39,342 nt of DNA from Cetobacterium sp. ZOR0034 (GCF_000799075.1 NZ_JTLI01000053.1:10526-49867); one strand, 5' to 3'; numbered from the stretch's first letter, positions 20,901 through 27,832 are shown. Program-made: numbers and translations. Notes: generated by a model not told the origin, from the letters alone.

Positions 20901-23169
20901 CTTAGATGAGAGTTTAGAAGCTTTAAGATTAGATGTAACGTATGATGAGATTTTAAAATTAGAAGAGAAAGCAACGTTTACAGTTGAATTCAAAGAGAAA
21001 GTAAAAAAAGCCAAAGAGTTATTCTTAGAAAAAACTACAAAGAAGAATTATAGATTGAACTATAATTTTGATATCGTTTTTGACGAGATTAATATCGGAT
21101 ATAAATCTTTCCCAGAAGGAAAGGTGGATTATAAGCTTCAGTATGAGTCATCACTTGGATATAAAATTGAAATTGATAGTTTTGAAATTATAGAGAAAGA
21201 TGGAAATATAGTTAGCTTAAAATTTGAAAGAGTATTAGCTAAAAAGATAGAGTTAACAATAAGTTACATTGATGGAACTGAAAGTTGGAAATCATCTTAT
21301 ATTAAAGTTGTAGATATTGAGCAATCATCTTATTATGCAGAGGATGATGTAAACTTAGAGTATGACATCTCAAAGGTGAGTGCAGTATCTCATTGTGGAA
21401 TATATAACTCAGGAAACGATGTAGAAAAAATGTTAGATAGAGATCCAACAACATATTTCCATTCAAAAACAACAGGAAAAGTTGAGTTTATATTTGAAGA
21501 ACCTAAGGTAATAAATGAATTTTGGGCAGATATCAGTCATCCAAATGAAGCAAATGGAAAAATTAATAAAGCGAAACTTTATTATAAAGAGAGAGATGAG
21601 CAAGATTGGATATTAGTTCAAGATTACGAGAAAAGCAATCCTGTAATAGGAATAAATAACTTTGTTTTCCCGGGGATATTAGCTAAGAGATTCTGTATAG
21701 ACGTTGAAGCATGTTATGCTGGAGTTATAATTTTCAATCGAATTGGATTTAATATCTATAGTTCTTTAGAAGAAAAAGTAGATAATCTTTTTGAAGATAA
21801 AGAGTTATTTAGAGTTTTAAAGAAAACAGTTACATTAGAAAAGGTTGAAAACTTAAAGCAACTTGTAAAAGAGAGCAAAAGTTTAAAAGTAAAATTAGAT
21901 ATCGCAACAATGATATTAAAAAATGGTGGAGAGCTTCCAGTTAAAATTCAAAGTTATAAAGCTATTGAAAATGAATCGAGCTACTATTTTGGAGCGACAG
22001 TTTCAAACAATACAGGTGATATGGTGTTAAGTAATCATTATATTCATCCGAATACTGACTATGTATTTGTTGTAAATAGAGAGGTTCAAATAGCTCTTAT
22101 GACATATGTAGGAAAACCTTCTAGCAATAAAACAATTACTCTGAAAAAAGGAATAAATATATTGAATATTGTAGAGCAAGGGCAGATGATATTTAGAGGA
22201 AGTAGAAAAGAAAAAATAGAATACTACTCATTAAATAAAGAGAATAGTTTAATTTATCGTTATGGTTATACAAAATCACAGGATCTTTTTGACAGAGTCG
22301 ATATCAAAAATGAAGTAGCAGAAGATCACAACTCAAACTTAGCTTATGTTGAAGGTAAGACATATATAGGTGCTATAAGTTTTGATTGGCTAAAGGCTAA
22401 CTTCGAATCTAGAAATTTATCAAAGCATATAGAGATATTTGATGAGTATTTAGACTTTATTCACTATTTAGATAATGTTACAGGTCATTTCAAGCAGCAG
22501 ATGCCATACAAGAGATTGGTTTGGTGTGGAAGAGGACAAGATACATTCCATGCAGGAGGATCTTTTGCAGGAGGATATACAGCATACAATGGATCGAGTG
22601 GACCAATGATTCCGAGAAGTACCTATGATTTAGCTAACTCTTGGGCAGTAGGGCATGAGTTAGGACATGAACTGGATTCAAATGATTATCTAATGGGATT
22701 ATTTGGAGAAGTAACTAATAACTGGTTTGCAGAGCAACCAAGATTAGAGTATATGAAAACTTTAAGATGTAAAGGGCATATAAGCGTAATTTCAGAAGAG
22801 CCGATGTCAGTACACGATATGAGTGTGTGGCATAGATTAGGATTCTTCTTTAAAATGAGATTGTTCTATGCAGATAATAGTTTCTTCCAAAAGATGAATG
22901 CTTTGATGCAGGCTAATAGAGCAGCAGATAAGCAGGAAGCAGCAGATAATTTTGCTAAATTCTGTACTCAAATATTAAAAAGAGATGTGAGTTCTTACTA
23001 TTTAAAATATGGATTTGAATTGACAGAAGAGGCGATAGCTTGGTGTAATCAATATCCAGCTCCAGCTATTGATCTGCAATATATAACTTGGGAAAATTAT
23101 GAAGAGTTTAACAAAGAAGAGATTAAATTATTTAACCAAAAATATAAGTCTGTATCGAAAATAAAGTAG
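14893..23169 (+). CDS. Giant M60 (enhancin-like) zinc peptidase with eight F5/8 type C domains
   Basis: 2758-aa protein. Eight repeats of about 290 residues each contain a beta module (~95), an F5/8 type C/CBM32-like domain (~135) and a helical segment (~55) opening with NLFTDE-like residues. The discoidin domains begin near residues 118, 410, 698, 990, 1280, 1573, 1866 and 2162. The C-terminal ~400 residues form an M60/enhancin-type metallopeptidase with HELGH at 2588-2592 (Glu2589 catalytic) and a likely third ligand at Glu2606 in FGEVTNN. The M60 family cleaves mucins and other heavily glycosylated proteins. There is no signal peptide, sorting motif or membrane anchor. The ORF opens at ATG 14893, overlapping the previous gene by 26 nt, but a TTG at 14908 (MQSNLRD) aligns best with the paralogue start (MRANIKN) and follows GGTGGTG, so it may be the true start. 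Confidence 0.92.
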   Translation: MVVIQLQSNLRDTNSLVFTIETNIKNVMNTLEITTSRDIQNAQVRYRDEYGYEKISEILNVERVEEKLLLSFDYFYTDKFDLIIHDNITQEDIQNIKITQLNQNEFYEDKDIDVRLDKTVMTAISHCGQYSSDAPSRAIDGDESTTFHSATYTNYEPGTHGDFVLELGGTYLLDRLQFRTRSSGNGRIKAYQILYKTSKTEEWKKVFEQLTEESGVEREAVFKPILASEICIRVTNGHNNFMVIAELDAFKYNFLEKRIGNLFTDETETSIRVGVTLEEIENLESEVVTVSYKERVAKAKELYILGLPQNYFSIPLAGDQIFDKVQFTTLERVFKIDLRYIDSYGTEIMIESEYEQLGTLYTLNLKKLMTSNASLVVYGVSKVENISTNSYNKSEFYIDEDVDLRIPYEKIAGSTTHPNNSYPISNMFDGNWNSQFHCSQYTGYCDVYFKLDKEYLIDRLRLVSFRSNTSGLINKFKVLLKEMNKENDWAELGEYTVGSYANEWLEVKNETPYLTDEVCLRIEDSVNGWALVSELELFIHSNLEKAIDNLFTDKSFESLREGVTYEEISALEAKNLVTSEFIERVGKARELYIQSLPQNYYAIPLEKERVFDKIQFLTTERVLRAHLKYIDTYGIERLIETDFRSLGNIYTIEINKIMTSNASLILYGVSDAGNISVNNYAISDFYINEDVDLRISYEKITGSTTHPNNSYPISNMFDGNWNSQFHCSQYTGYCDVYFKLDKEYLIDRLRLVSFRSNTSGLINKFRVLAKEMNIENTWVDLGEYTVGSYANEWLEVKNEKPYLTDEVCLRIEDSVNGWALVSELELFIHSNLEKEIKELFSDKDCEILKDGVTYDEILSLESKVQTTEEFKVLISRAKDLYLEKKPDLNFILETDRKNVMNQIKVTTSGKIYRSEVTYIDEHGFEIKLDALEIEDRGPETILTFDLFYCDRFNLMLDGDITEELIEGIKITQLNQNNFYEHKDVDVRLNKAEMTAISHCGQYSDNAPSNAIDGNNDTSFHSSTYSGNYGDFVVELGKEYVVDRVKFITRADNNGNGNGRIRAYEILYKAQKDSEWKKAFEQLTEESGNDREAVFKPVLASEICIRVTNGKNKFVVINELDIFKYNYIEERIVNLFTDESETVLKDITTLEDIETLQSELITESYIARVSNAKELYILRLPQNYFEIKIDEQKIFDRVQFTASERVLRAHIKYIDVFGNEKLVESSLESLGEICTVSFRKIMTKEASLIVYGVSNIENIFTNNYDIADFYIDEDIDLRIASDKIELSATNVHASYPLSNLLDGNKDSQYRASNYEEYEEVYLKLDKEYLIDRFRLISFRSPISGLVKTFKLFAKEMNRSEWIELGENSVETHENVWREVKGQPYLTDEICVRVVDSEDKWTIINEMELFIHSNLEKQIDDLFEGDSFEALKSDVTYQEILALEERVLVTQEYKEKVELAKKLYLDKKNPIHYTLTVDEESVMNQLKIKTTANIYDAEVSYLDSYGNNKIAKKIAIDKRDRETVISFEYFYCNSFNLMVRGDIVESEIEGISIVQVDQKEFYETLDVDVRLSKDSLNAISNCGQYSDKTPAFMIDGRTDTNFHSADYRNYAPGNYGEFIIELDEVKLVDRLIMTTNSSGNGRIKAYEVLYRSNKAEDWKKVFEQLTEESGTTREASFKPVLASDICVRVTNGHNHFVVVYELDLFKYNTIEARISNLFLDEAETILKPKVTLEDIESLERELKTTSYRERVGKAKQLYVDRLSAKEFEVVLSEETILNRVKFKTSDRISKARLKYIDNYSSEKIIDVSCTSVGEEYILAFEAIVAKNLKIMLYGVEEIDSISLNTLNKLDFCIDEDIDLRMPVEKIEGSTTHPNNSYPISNMFDGNMNSQFHCTQYGEYCDVYFKLDKDYLIDRLRLKSFRDNESGFIKKFRVLLKDTNIENSWTELGEYIVETHGDKWLTVEGKPYLTNEVCVRIEDSINGWALINELELFIHSNLEASINSLFLDESLEALRLDVTYDEILKLEEKATFTVEFKEKVKKAKELFLEKTTKKNYRLNYNFDIVFDEINIGYKSFPEGKVDYKLQYESSLGYKIEIDSFEIIEKDGNIVSLKFERVLAKKIELTISYIDGTESWKSSYIKVVDIEQSSYYAEDDVNLEYDISKVSAVSHCGIYNSGNDVEKMLDRDPTTYFHSKTTGKVEFIFEEPKVINEFWADISHPNEANGKINKAKLYYKERDEQDWILVQDYEKSNPVIGINNFVFPGILAKRFCIDVEACYAGVIIFNRIGFNIYSSLEEKVDNLFEDKELFRVLKKTVTLEKVENLKQLVKESKSLKVKLDIATMILKNGGELPVKIQSYKAIENESSYYFGATVSNNTGDMVLSNHYIHPNTDYVFVVNREVQIALMTYVGKPSSNKTITLKKGINILNIVEQGQMIFRGSRKEKIEYYSLNKENSLIYRYGYTKSQDLFDRVDIKNEVAEDHNSNLAYVEGKTYIGAISFDWLKANFESRNLSKHIEIFDEYLDFIHYLDNVTGHFKQQMPYKRLVWCGRGQDTFHAGGSFAGGYTAYNGSSGPMIPRSTYDLANSWAVGHELGHELDSNDYLMGLFGEVTNNWFAEQPRLEYMKTLRCKGHISVISEEPMSVHDMSVWHRLGFFFKMRLFYADNSFFQKMNALMQANRAADKQEAADNFAKFCTQILKRDVSSYYLKYGFELTEEAIAWCNQYPAPAIDLQYITWENYEEFNKEEIKLFNQKYKSVSKIK
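16114..17397 (+). repeat. Recent 867-bp in-frame tandem duplication inside the M60 gene
   Basis: The sequence starting at 16114 recurs at 16981, exactly 867 bp (289 codons) later. Over about 400 bp the two copies are nearly identical, mostly with third-position changes (both encode HPNNSYPISNMFDGNW and the following HCSQYTGYCDVYFKLD). A more diverged third copy starts near 20479. This shows that domain-unit duplication is how the protein grew. Confidence 0.85.
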
Positions 23170-23266
23170 GTTAAAAAAATAAAAAATAATTTTCTAAAAA
23201 ACGCTTTACTTTAAATGAATATTTTTATAATATAGTGTATAACTTTAAAAAATATAGGAGTGAAGA

Positions 23267-23887
23267 ATGTTAGGAAAAGATTTGTTCATAGATATCTTAA
23301 CGTATGTTCTTACAATAATAGGTATATTAAACCCATTTGGAAACGTACCTTTATTTATGACATTAACAAAAGATCAAAAACCAGAAATAAGAAAAAAGAT
23401 GTATAATGCAATAGTACTTGCAGGATTTGGAATAGTAACTGGATTTATAGTTGCCGGGGATTTTTTCATGAAATATCTGTATAAAATAGGTATGGATGAG
23501 TTGAGAGTTGCCGGAGGTATGATACTGATTGTTGTAGCTTTTAGAAATCTTTTAGGACTAGGAGTTTCAAAGGATAGCACTGGAGATAGAATGTCTGAAA
23601 AAGAAGCGATAAGATATGCAATAACGCCATTAACATTTCCTATGTTAGTTGGTCCAGGAACAATTTCTACCGTTATGATTATTCATAAAGAAGCTGGACT
23701 TATAATCTCTGTAGGAGCTGTAGCAGTTACATTTTTAATAATGAAGTTTCTATTTACAATTTCAGACTGGTTAGATAAAGTTTTAGGAGAGATAGTTTTA
23801 TTTGTACTTTCGAGAGTTATGCAGATTTTTATAATGTCTGCAGGAGTAAAACTGATTTCAAATGGAATAAAAGGGATATTTATGTAA
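23267..23887 (+). CDS. MarC family integral membrane protein
   Basis: 206-aa polytopic inner-membrane protein of the MarC (UPF0056) family. About six hydrophobic segments are visible, with family landmarks NPFGNVPLFMTLT near residue 22 and AITPLTFPMLVGPGTIST near residues 119-136. The length is normal for the family. The biochemical role of MarC proteins is unsettled. The ATG start follows ATAGGAG. The gene stands alone: it lies about 97 nt after the giant peptidase gene, with a TATAAT-like element upstream (near 23229), and is closed by a strong terminator, so it probably marks the end of the accessory island. Confidence 0.92.
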   Translation: MLGKDLFIDILTYVLTIIGILNPFGNVPLFMTLTKDQKPEIRKKMYNAIVLAGFGIVTGFIVAGDFFMKYLYKIGMDELRVAGGMILIVVAFRNLLGLGVSKDSTGDRMSEKEAIRYAITPLTFPMLVGPGTISTVMIIHKEAGLIISVGAVAVTFLIMKFLFTISDWLDKVLGEIVLFVLSRVMQIFIMSAGVKLISNGIKGIFM

Positions 23888-23900
23888 TTTTGATAGATTG

Positions 23901-23932
23901 ATTAGGAGAGGGAAACCTCTCCTAATTTTTTT
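23901..23932 (+). terminator. Terminator after marC-family gene
   Basis: An 11-bp perfect stem (ATTAGGAGAGG 23901-23911 with CCTCTCCTAAT 23916-23926) with GAAA loop is followed by a T run. Confidence 0.9.
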
Positions 23933-23941
23933 GAGGGAAGA

Positions 23942-24487
23942 TTAAAGAGTTACAGCAAAAATAAGTTTTGCTTCTTGAGAACTTCTATTTTCCCAGTTGT
24001 GCTTAACAAATTTTTCAATTTTAATACTATCTCCTTCTGAAAGAGAGAAGGATTCCCCATCAATATTTAAAATAACATCACCTTTCAATATAAAAGCCAC
24101 TTCTTGACCTGTATGTCCAATCTCAATCTCTGTAGAAGATGAGTCAGGTTCTAAATTTAAAATCATAAACTCCATGTGAGTTTGAGGTTCTGGACTTAGA
24201 ATTTCATAAGAAACTTTACTATTTTTAGATGGCTTGATAATTTTTCTCTCATCTTTTTTTACGATATGAACTTTTTTGAAGCTTTCCTCTAGAAAAAATT
24301 TATAAAGAGGAATACCCAATGCAACTGAAAGATTTTTTAGAGTATTTATAGATGGATTCGTTGTTCCTTTTTCAATTTGACTTAAAAGAGCAGAAGTTGA
24401 ATCAATCTTTTCAGCTAACTCTTTTAGACTTAGTTTTTGGTCAGTTCTGAATTTTTTTATTTTTAATCCAAGATTTATATCGTTCAT
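23942..24487 (-). CDS. XRE-family transcriptional regulator with cupin domain
   Basis: 181-aa DNA-binding regulator. Residues about 8-62 form an XRE helix-turn-helix (LSLKELAEKI, then TSALLSQIEKG as the recognition helix), and residues about 105-178 a cupin barrel (GHTGQEVAFILKGD, then EGDSIKIEKFVKHNWEN) likely to bind a small effector. I chose the ATG at 24487, preceded by AGGAG; an upstream reading-frame extension to 24550 lacks a ribosome binding site and would cover the promoter. It is divergent from the small BFD-like iron-sulfur gene, so autoregulation and control of that gene are possible but not shown. Confidence 0.9.
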   Translation of the reverse strand: MNDINLGLKIKKFRTDQKLSLKELAEKIDSTSALLSQIEKGTTNPSINTLKNLSVALGIPLYKFFLEESFKKVHIVKKDERKIIKPSKNSKVSYEILSPEPQTHMEFMILNLEPDSSSTEIEIGHTGQEVAFILKGDVILNIDGESFSLSEGDSIKIEKFVKHNWENRSSQEAKLIFAVTL

Positions 24488-24514
24488 TTTAAAACTCCTA
24501 AATATTTTCTTTAA

Positions 24515-24543
24515 AGTATAACTTATTTTATATATATTTGCAA
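24515..24543 (-). promoter_or_regulatory. Predicted sigma-70 promoter of the XRE-cupin gene
   Basis: Minus-strand TTGCAA (24538-24543) and TATACT (24515-24520) are 17 bp apart, about 28 nt upstream of the start codon. Confidence 0.6.
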
Positions 24544-24557
24544 TTTTCAAAAAAACC

Positions 24558-24587
24558 TTGCATTATACTACACTAATAATGTATAAT
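24558..24587 (+). promoter_or_regulatory. Predicted sigma-70 promoter of the BFD-like gene
   Basis: TTGCAT (24558-24563) and a consensus TATAAT (24582-24587) are 18 bp apart, 27 nt before the start codon at 24615, back to back with the regulator promoter. Confidence 0.65.
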
Positions 24588-24614
24588 TAAGAAAAAGAGT
24601 TATGGAGGTCAAAA

Positions 24615-24788
24615 ATGTCTGAAAATACTATGGTTTGCTACTGCAAAGGAGTTACATTAGGAACAATTTTAAAAGCAATAGAGAATGGAGCTACAACATT
24701 AGTTGAAGTTTTAGATACGACAGGTGCAGGATCAGCTTGCGGAAGATGTGTAGATAGAATCGAAGCGATTGTAAACGAAGATAGATAA
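24615..24788 (+). CDS. Small BFD-like [2Fe-2S]-binding protein
   Basis: 57-aa protein of the BFD-like (bacterioferritin-associated ferredoxin type) [2Fe-2S] family. Four cysteines lie in the expected C-x-C plus C-x2-C arrangement (Cys8, Cys10, Cys42, Cys45; CYCKGVTLG and TGAGSACGRC). The family provides a redox centre for iron release or as a domain of larger oxidoreductases; the stand-alone form here has no attached enzyme. The ATG follows TGGAGG by 7 nt, a good promoter lies upstream and a strong terminator follows, so it is a monocistronic gene. It is easily missed because of its length. Confidence 0.88.
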   Translation: MSENTMVCYCKGVTLGTILKAIENGATTLVEVLDTTGAGSACGRCVDRIEAIVNEDR

Positions 24789-24795
24789 AAATTTT

Positions 24796-24822
24796 AGAGG
24801 AACTTGTTTCCTCTTTTTTTAT
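24796..24822 (+). terminator. Terminator of the BFD-like gene
   Basis: A 7-bp stem (AGAGGAA 24796-24802 with TTCCTCT 24808-24814) is followed by TTTTTT. Confidence 0.85.
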
Positions 24823-24898
24823 TAAATTTTTATTGTAGTTTTGGAGCTAATATAGTACTCTAAGAGTAGAATATTAAAATGAAAAAGGGGTGGAACTT

Positions 24899-25468
24899 AT
24901 GAAGTTATTGTATTTAGATACTGAAACTACAGGACTTACAGATAATTCAGCAGTTGTTCAGATAGCTGGTGCTATCGAAATAGATAATGAAGTTGTAGAA
25001 TGGTTTAATATAAGATGTAGACCTCATGCCGGAGCGGATATTTCAGAGGATGCATTAAAAACCATTGGATTTACATTGGAGGAATTACAAAGAGAACAAT
25101 CTCCTGAGGATGCATTGAAGGAGTTAGAGAGTATATTTTTAAAATATGTAGATAGATATGATAAAAATGATAAATTGATTATGATTTGCCACAACTATCC
25201 TTTTGATTTCAGAATGCTATATAATTTTTATAACAGATTAGGGAATAGATTTATGGGAAGTTTTATCAACTTTAAATTAAATGTATGTACTCTTAATTTA
25301 GTAAAATCTCTTCAAGTTATAGGTGTTTTACCTATATTAGAAAATAACAAATTAGAAACTTGGTGTAAACACTTTGGTGTCTCTTTAGAGAATGCACATG
25401 ATGCTTTAGAGGATATACGTGCTACAAGAGAGGTTTATAAAAGTTTAGAAAAGGTATTAAAAAAGTAA
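24899..25468 (+). CDS. DnaQ-like 3'-5' exonuclease (DEDDh)
   Basis: 189-aa exonuclease of the DnaQ/RNase T superfamily. Exo I is LDTETTGL with Asp7 and Glu9, Exo II is the CHNYPFDFRML stretch, and Exo III is NAHDALEDIRAT with the His-Asp pair of DEDDh enzymes. All catalytic positions are present. It is short and single-domain, so it is not the helicase or polymerase fusion form. Its role could be DNA repair or RNA trimming; sequence does not decide. The ATG at 24899 sits 5 nt after AGGGGTGG; a GTG at 24890 would lie within that ribosome binding site. Monocistronic, closed by a bidirectional terminator. Confidence 0.88.
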   Translation: MKLLYLDTETTGLTDNSAVVQIAGAIEIDNEVVEWFNIRCRPHAGADISEDALKTIGFTLEELQREQSPEDALKELESIFLKYVDRYDKNDKLIMICHNYPFDFRMLYNFYNRLGNRFMGSFINFKLNVCTLNLVKSLQVIGVLPILENNKLETWCKHFGVSLENAHDALEDIRATREVYKSLEKVLKK

Positions 25469-25471
25469 AAA

Positions 25472-25512
25472 AATGAAAGGCAGAGTTTTTATTTCAACTC
25501 TGCTTTTTTCAT
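25472..25512. terminator. Bidirectional terminator
   Basis: An 8-bp stem (GCAGAGTT 25480-25487 with AACTCTGC 25496-25503), extended by A/T pairs on both sides, has T runs in both directions. It serves the rightward exonuclease and the leftward lipoprotein gene. Confidence 0.85.
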
Positions 25513-25513
25513 T

Positions 25514-26110
25514 TTAATTTTTAATTTCTGGAATACTTACATAAACAACTTTATTAGAGTTTACATTCACGTATTGAGAGATGGCTGAAATTAAATATGG
25601 AAAACTGTCTCTTAGGTCATTGTTATTACTCTTGATACTACCCATCGTTTGCCAAACCGCCCGACCTTCGTTTGTATAAGTTGAAACTTCTAAGGTTTTT
25701 ACAAAGTATGATGAAGCGGATATAGAATTAATCCAGATATCACTATAGAAAAAATCGTCATATCTACTTCTATATCCATATCCTCCACGCCAATACGGAC
25801 TAATCGTTGTAGGATAGGTGTCAAACTCAGTATATGGACCATTTATTTTGTAGTTGTATATAATTTTGTAAAGGGCATCTTTAGGATTAGAGGTTCTTCT
25901 ATAACCTTTAGTTCTTAACATACTTTCTAAATTACTTTCAAAAACTCTTTGTTGTAACTGAAATCCTGGAGTATTAGTAACTAGATAGTATGTTCCGGGG
26001 TAAGCTTCTAAAGTTGAATATGAGTCAATCGCTACTGTTCGGCTATTAAGAGAGCTGCACCCACTGAAGAAAAATATAAATATTATAAAAAAAGATATTT
26101 TTTTAATCAT
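25514..26110 (-). CDS. DUF4136-like lipoprotein
   Basis: 198-aa predicted lipoprotein. The N-terminus is a lipoprotein signal (MIKKISFFIIFIFFFSGC) with Cys18 as the lipidation site. The mature part resembles DUF4136-type envelope lipoproteins: an opening beta strand, a middle ESNLESMLRTKGY helix with DALYKIIYNY, a Gly/Tyr/Arg-rich loop, and a C-terminal helix ending in a short strand. Function is unknown. It is useful as an internal control because it shows a textbook export signal, unlike the chitinases and peptidases in the same window. ATG with GGAG about 9 nt upstream. Confidence 0.75.
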   Translation of the reverse strand: MIKKISFFIIFIFFFSGCSSLNSRTVAIDSYSTLEAYPGTYYLVTNTPGFQLQQRVFESNLESMLRTKGYRRTSNPKDALYKIIYNYKINGPYTEFDTYPTTISPYWRGGYGYRSRYDDFFYSDIWINSISASSYFVKTLEVSTYTNEGRAVWQTMGSIKSNNNDLRDSFPYLISAISQYVNVNSNKVVYVSIPEIKN

Positions 26111-26223
26111 GACACATCACTCCTGAAAAAATATTTTCATATTTCTATATTCGTTAAAAGATTATACTTCCTTTTTTTTTGAGTTGGTGTATAATGAGAA
26201 ATATATCTATGGGGAGGTTTAAA

Positions 26224-27183
26224 ATGAAAAGAATCAATATTTTAGCTATTTTTTTAATTTTATCTGTGAGTATTTTAGCAGCACCTTTGAAGGTTGGACT
26301 GATTTTAGCTATGGGTGGTTTGGGTGATAAATCATTTAATGATTCAGCTTATGAGGGATTGTTGAAAGCTAAAAAGGATTTTGATATTGAGGTAAAGTAT
26401 GTTGAGCCAAATAGTTGGATGGAAGATGCTTTCTTTTTGGAAGAATATTCACAAAATGGATTTGATTTAATTATCGCAACATCTTATACAGCACAGGATG
26501 CTATGGAGGACATAAGTTCAAAGTTTCCAAATACGAAATATGCCATTGTAGACACGAGAGCAATAGAGGGAAGAAATATAGCTTCACTTGTTTTTGATGA
26601 GGCTGAAGGTTCATTTTTAGTTGGAGCAATATCTGCTAAGATGAGTAAGACAGATAAAATAGGTTTTATAGGTGCTTTAGACATTCCTCTTATAAATAGA
26701 TTTAAGGATGGATATGAGCAGGGGGCTAAATATATAAATCCAAATATAAATGTTGTGACAACATATGTGGGAGGAGATGCACCTTTCAATGATCCTTTAA
26801 AAGGAAAGGAACATGCTTATTCTTTGGCAAATCAAGGAGTTGATGTTATATATCATGCTTCTGGAAATACAGGAATTGGAGTTTTAGAAGGAGTAAAGGA
26901 GAAGAAAATATATGGAATAGGAGTGGACTGTGATCAGGACGATATTGTAAAAGGGCAAGTTTTGACTTCTATGCTAAAAAATGTAAATAATGCTATTTAT
27001 AAAATAATTGAAGATACAGTGAATGGTAAGTTTGAGGGAAGGGTGTATACATTTGGATTGAAAGAAAATGGTGTTGGAACAACAGATTTTAAGTATACAA
27101 AAGAGATTGTTGGAAAAGAAAATATCGCTTTGATTGAAGAGATAAAAAATGACATAATCTCTGGAAAGATTCAGGTGAAGTAG
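26224..27183 (+). CDS. BMP-family substrate-binding protein
   Basis: 320-aa periplasmic binding protein of the BMP/Med family (PnrA-like), usually the nucleoside-binding part of an ABC importer. A Sec signal peptide (residues 1-19, ending SILA-A) has no lipobox Cys, unusual because many family members are lipoproteins. Family landmarks: GGLGDKSFNDSAYEG near residue 30, GSFLVGAISAKMSKT in the middle, and VIYHASGNTGIGVLEG and YGIGVDCDQD later. The start is the ATG at 26224 after GGGGAGG. No permease or ATPase gene is adjacent; the downstream partner is an oxidoreductase starting 1 nt after its stop, so the ABC partner must lie elsewhere. A TATAAT at 26190-26195 is a likely -10. Confidence 0.9.
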   Translation: MKRINILAIFLILSVSILAAPLKVGLILAMGGLGDKSFNDSAYEGLLKAKKDFDIEVKYVEPNSWMEDAFFLEEYSQNGFDLIIATSYTAQDAMEDISSKFPNTKYAIVDTRAIEGRNIASLVFDEAEGSFLVGAISAKMSKTDKIGFIGALDIPLINRFKDGYEQGAKYINPNINVVTTYVGGDAPFNDPLKGKEHAYSLANQGVDVIYHASGNTGIGVLEGVKEKKIYGIGVDCDQDDIVKGQVLTSMLKNVNNAIYKIIEDTVNGKFEGRVYTFGLKENGVGTTDFKYTKEIVGKENIALIEEIKNDIISGKIQVK

Positions 27184-27184
27184 T

Positions 27185-27775
27185 ATGAGAATATTAGTTG
27201 TTGCGACTCACCCAAATATAGATGATTCAAAGGTAAATAAAAGTTGGTTAGCTGGTTTAGCTAAAGAAACAAATATAGAAGTAAGATTTTTAGATGAATT
27301 TTATGAAGATGGTCAGATAGATGTTGAAGCTGAAAAAAAAGCTCTTGAAAAAGCTGAAAGAGTGGTATTTCAATTTCCGTTTTATTGGTATAGTATGCCA
27401 GCTTTATTGAGAGAGTATTTTGATAGGGTTTTAGAGTTTGGATGGGCCTATGGTCCAAAAGGTGATGCACTGAAAGGAAAGGAGTTTTTAGTAGCGCTTT
27501 CGGTTGGAGCACCAGAATATTCCTACACAGGAGGAAGCTATAATAACTTTACAATAACTGAACTTCTAAGGCCATTAGAAGCAACAGCAAATGCAGTTCA
27601 GATGGTTTATCTACCATATTTTGCACTTTTTGATATTCCGAGACTTTCAGATGAGGAGATTTTAAAATCAGTAGATAGGTATCTAGTTCATATAAACAAT
27701 GAAGATTTAAATCACAGAAAAGTTTTAGAAAGACTAAAAGTACAGAATTCAGAGAGTAGCTTTATAGATTTATAG
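27185..27775 (+). CDS. NAD(P)H-dependent flavodoxin-fold oxidoreductase
   Basis: 196-aa soluble FMN oxidoreductase of the Flavodoxin_2 group (MdaB/KefF-like quinone reductases). Seen: VVATHPNIDDSKVNKSW as the phosphate-binding start, FQFPFYWYSMPALLREYFDRV as the conserved central helix, and SVGAPEYSYTGGSYN near residue 105. The length is normal. It is translationally coupled to the preceding binding protein gene. The substrate is not predictable; general quinone or redox-stress detoxification is typical of the family. Confidence 0.88.
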   Translation: MRILVVATHPNIDDSKVNKSWLAGLAKETNIEVRFLDEFYEDGQIDVEAEKKALEKAERVVFQFPFYWYSMPALLREYFDRVLEFGWAYGPKGDALKGKEFLVALSVGAPEYSYTGGSYNNFTITELLRPLEATANAVQMVYLPYFALFDIPRLSDEEILKSVDRYLVHINNEDLNHRKVLERLKVQNSESSFIDL

Positions 27776-27777
27776 AA

Positions 27778-27817
27778 ATAAAAAAGGTCACTAGTGTTAA
27801 AGTGGCCTTTTTTATTT
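27778..27817. terminator. Bidirectional terminator
   Basis: A 10-bp stem with one G-T mismatch (27783-27792 with 27801-27810) is flanked by an A run and a T run. It separates the rightward oxidoreductase from the leftward small lipoprotein. Confidence 0.85.
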
Positions 27818-27832
27818 CATTAGTTTATTAGT

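Noticed and set aside
9234-23169. The three modular proteins as one gene split by frameshifts
   Set aside because: Each has its own start matching the same N-terminal module, and the first two have their own ribosome binding sites, so these are tandem paralogues.
6003-23169. A contractile injection or Tc toxin system
   Set aside because: No sheath, tube, baseplate, ATPase or TcA/B/C-like genes are present; only the enzymes that sometimes accompany such systems are seen.
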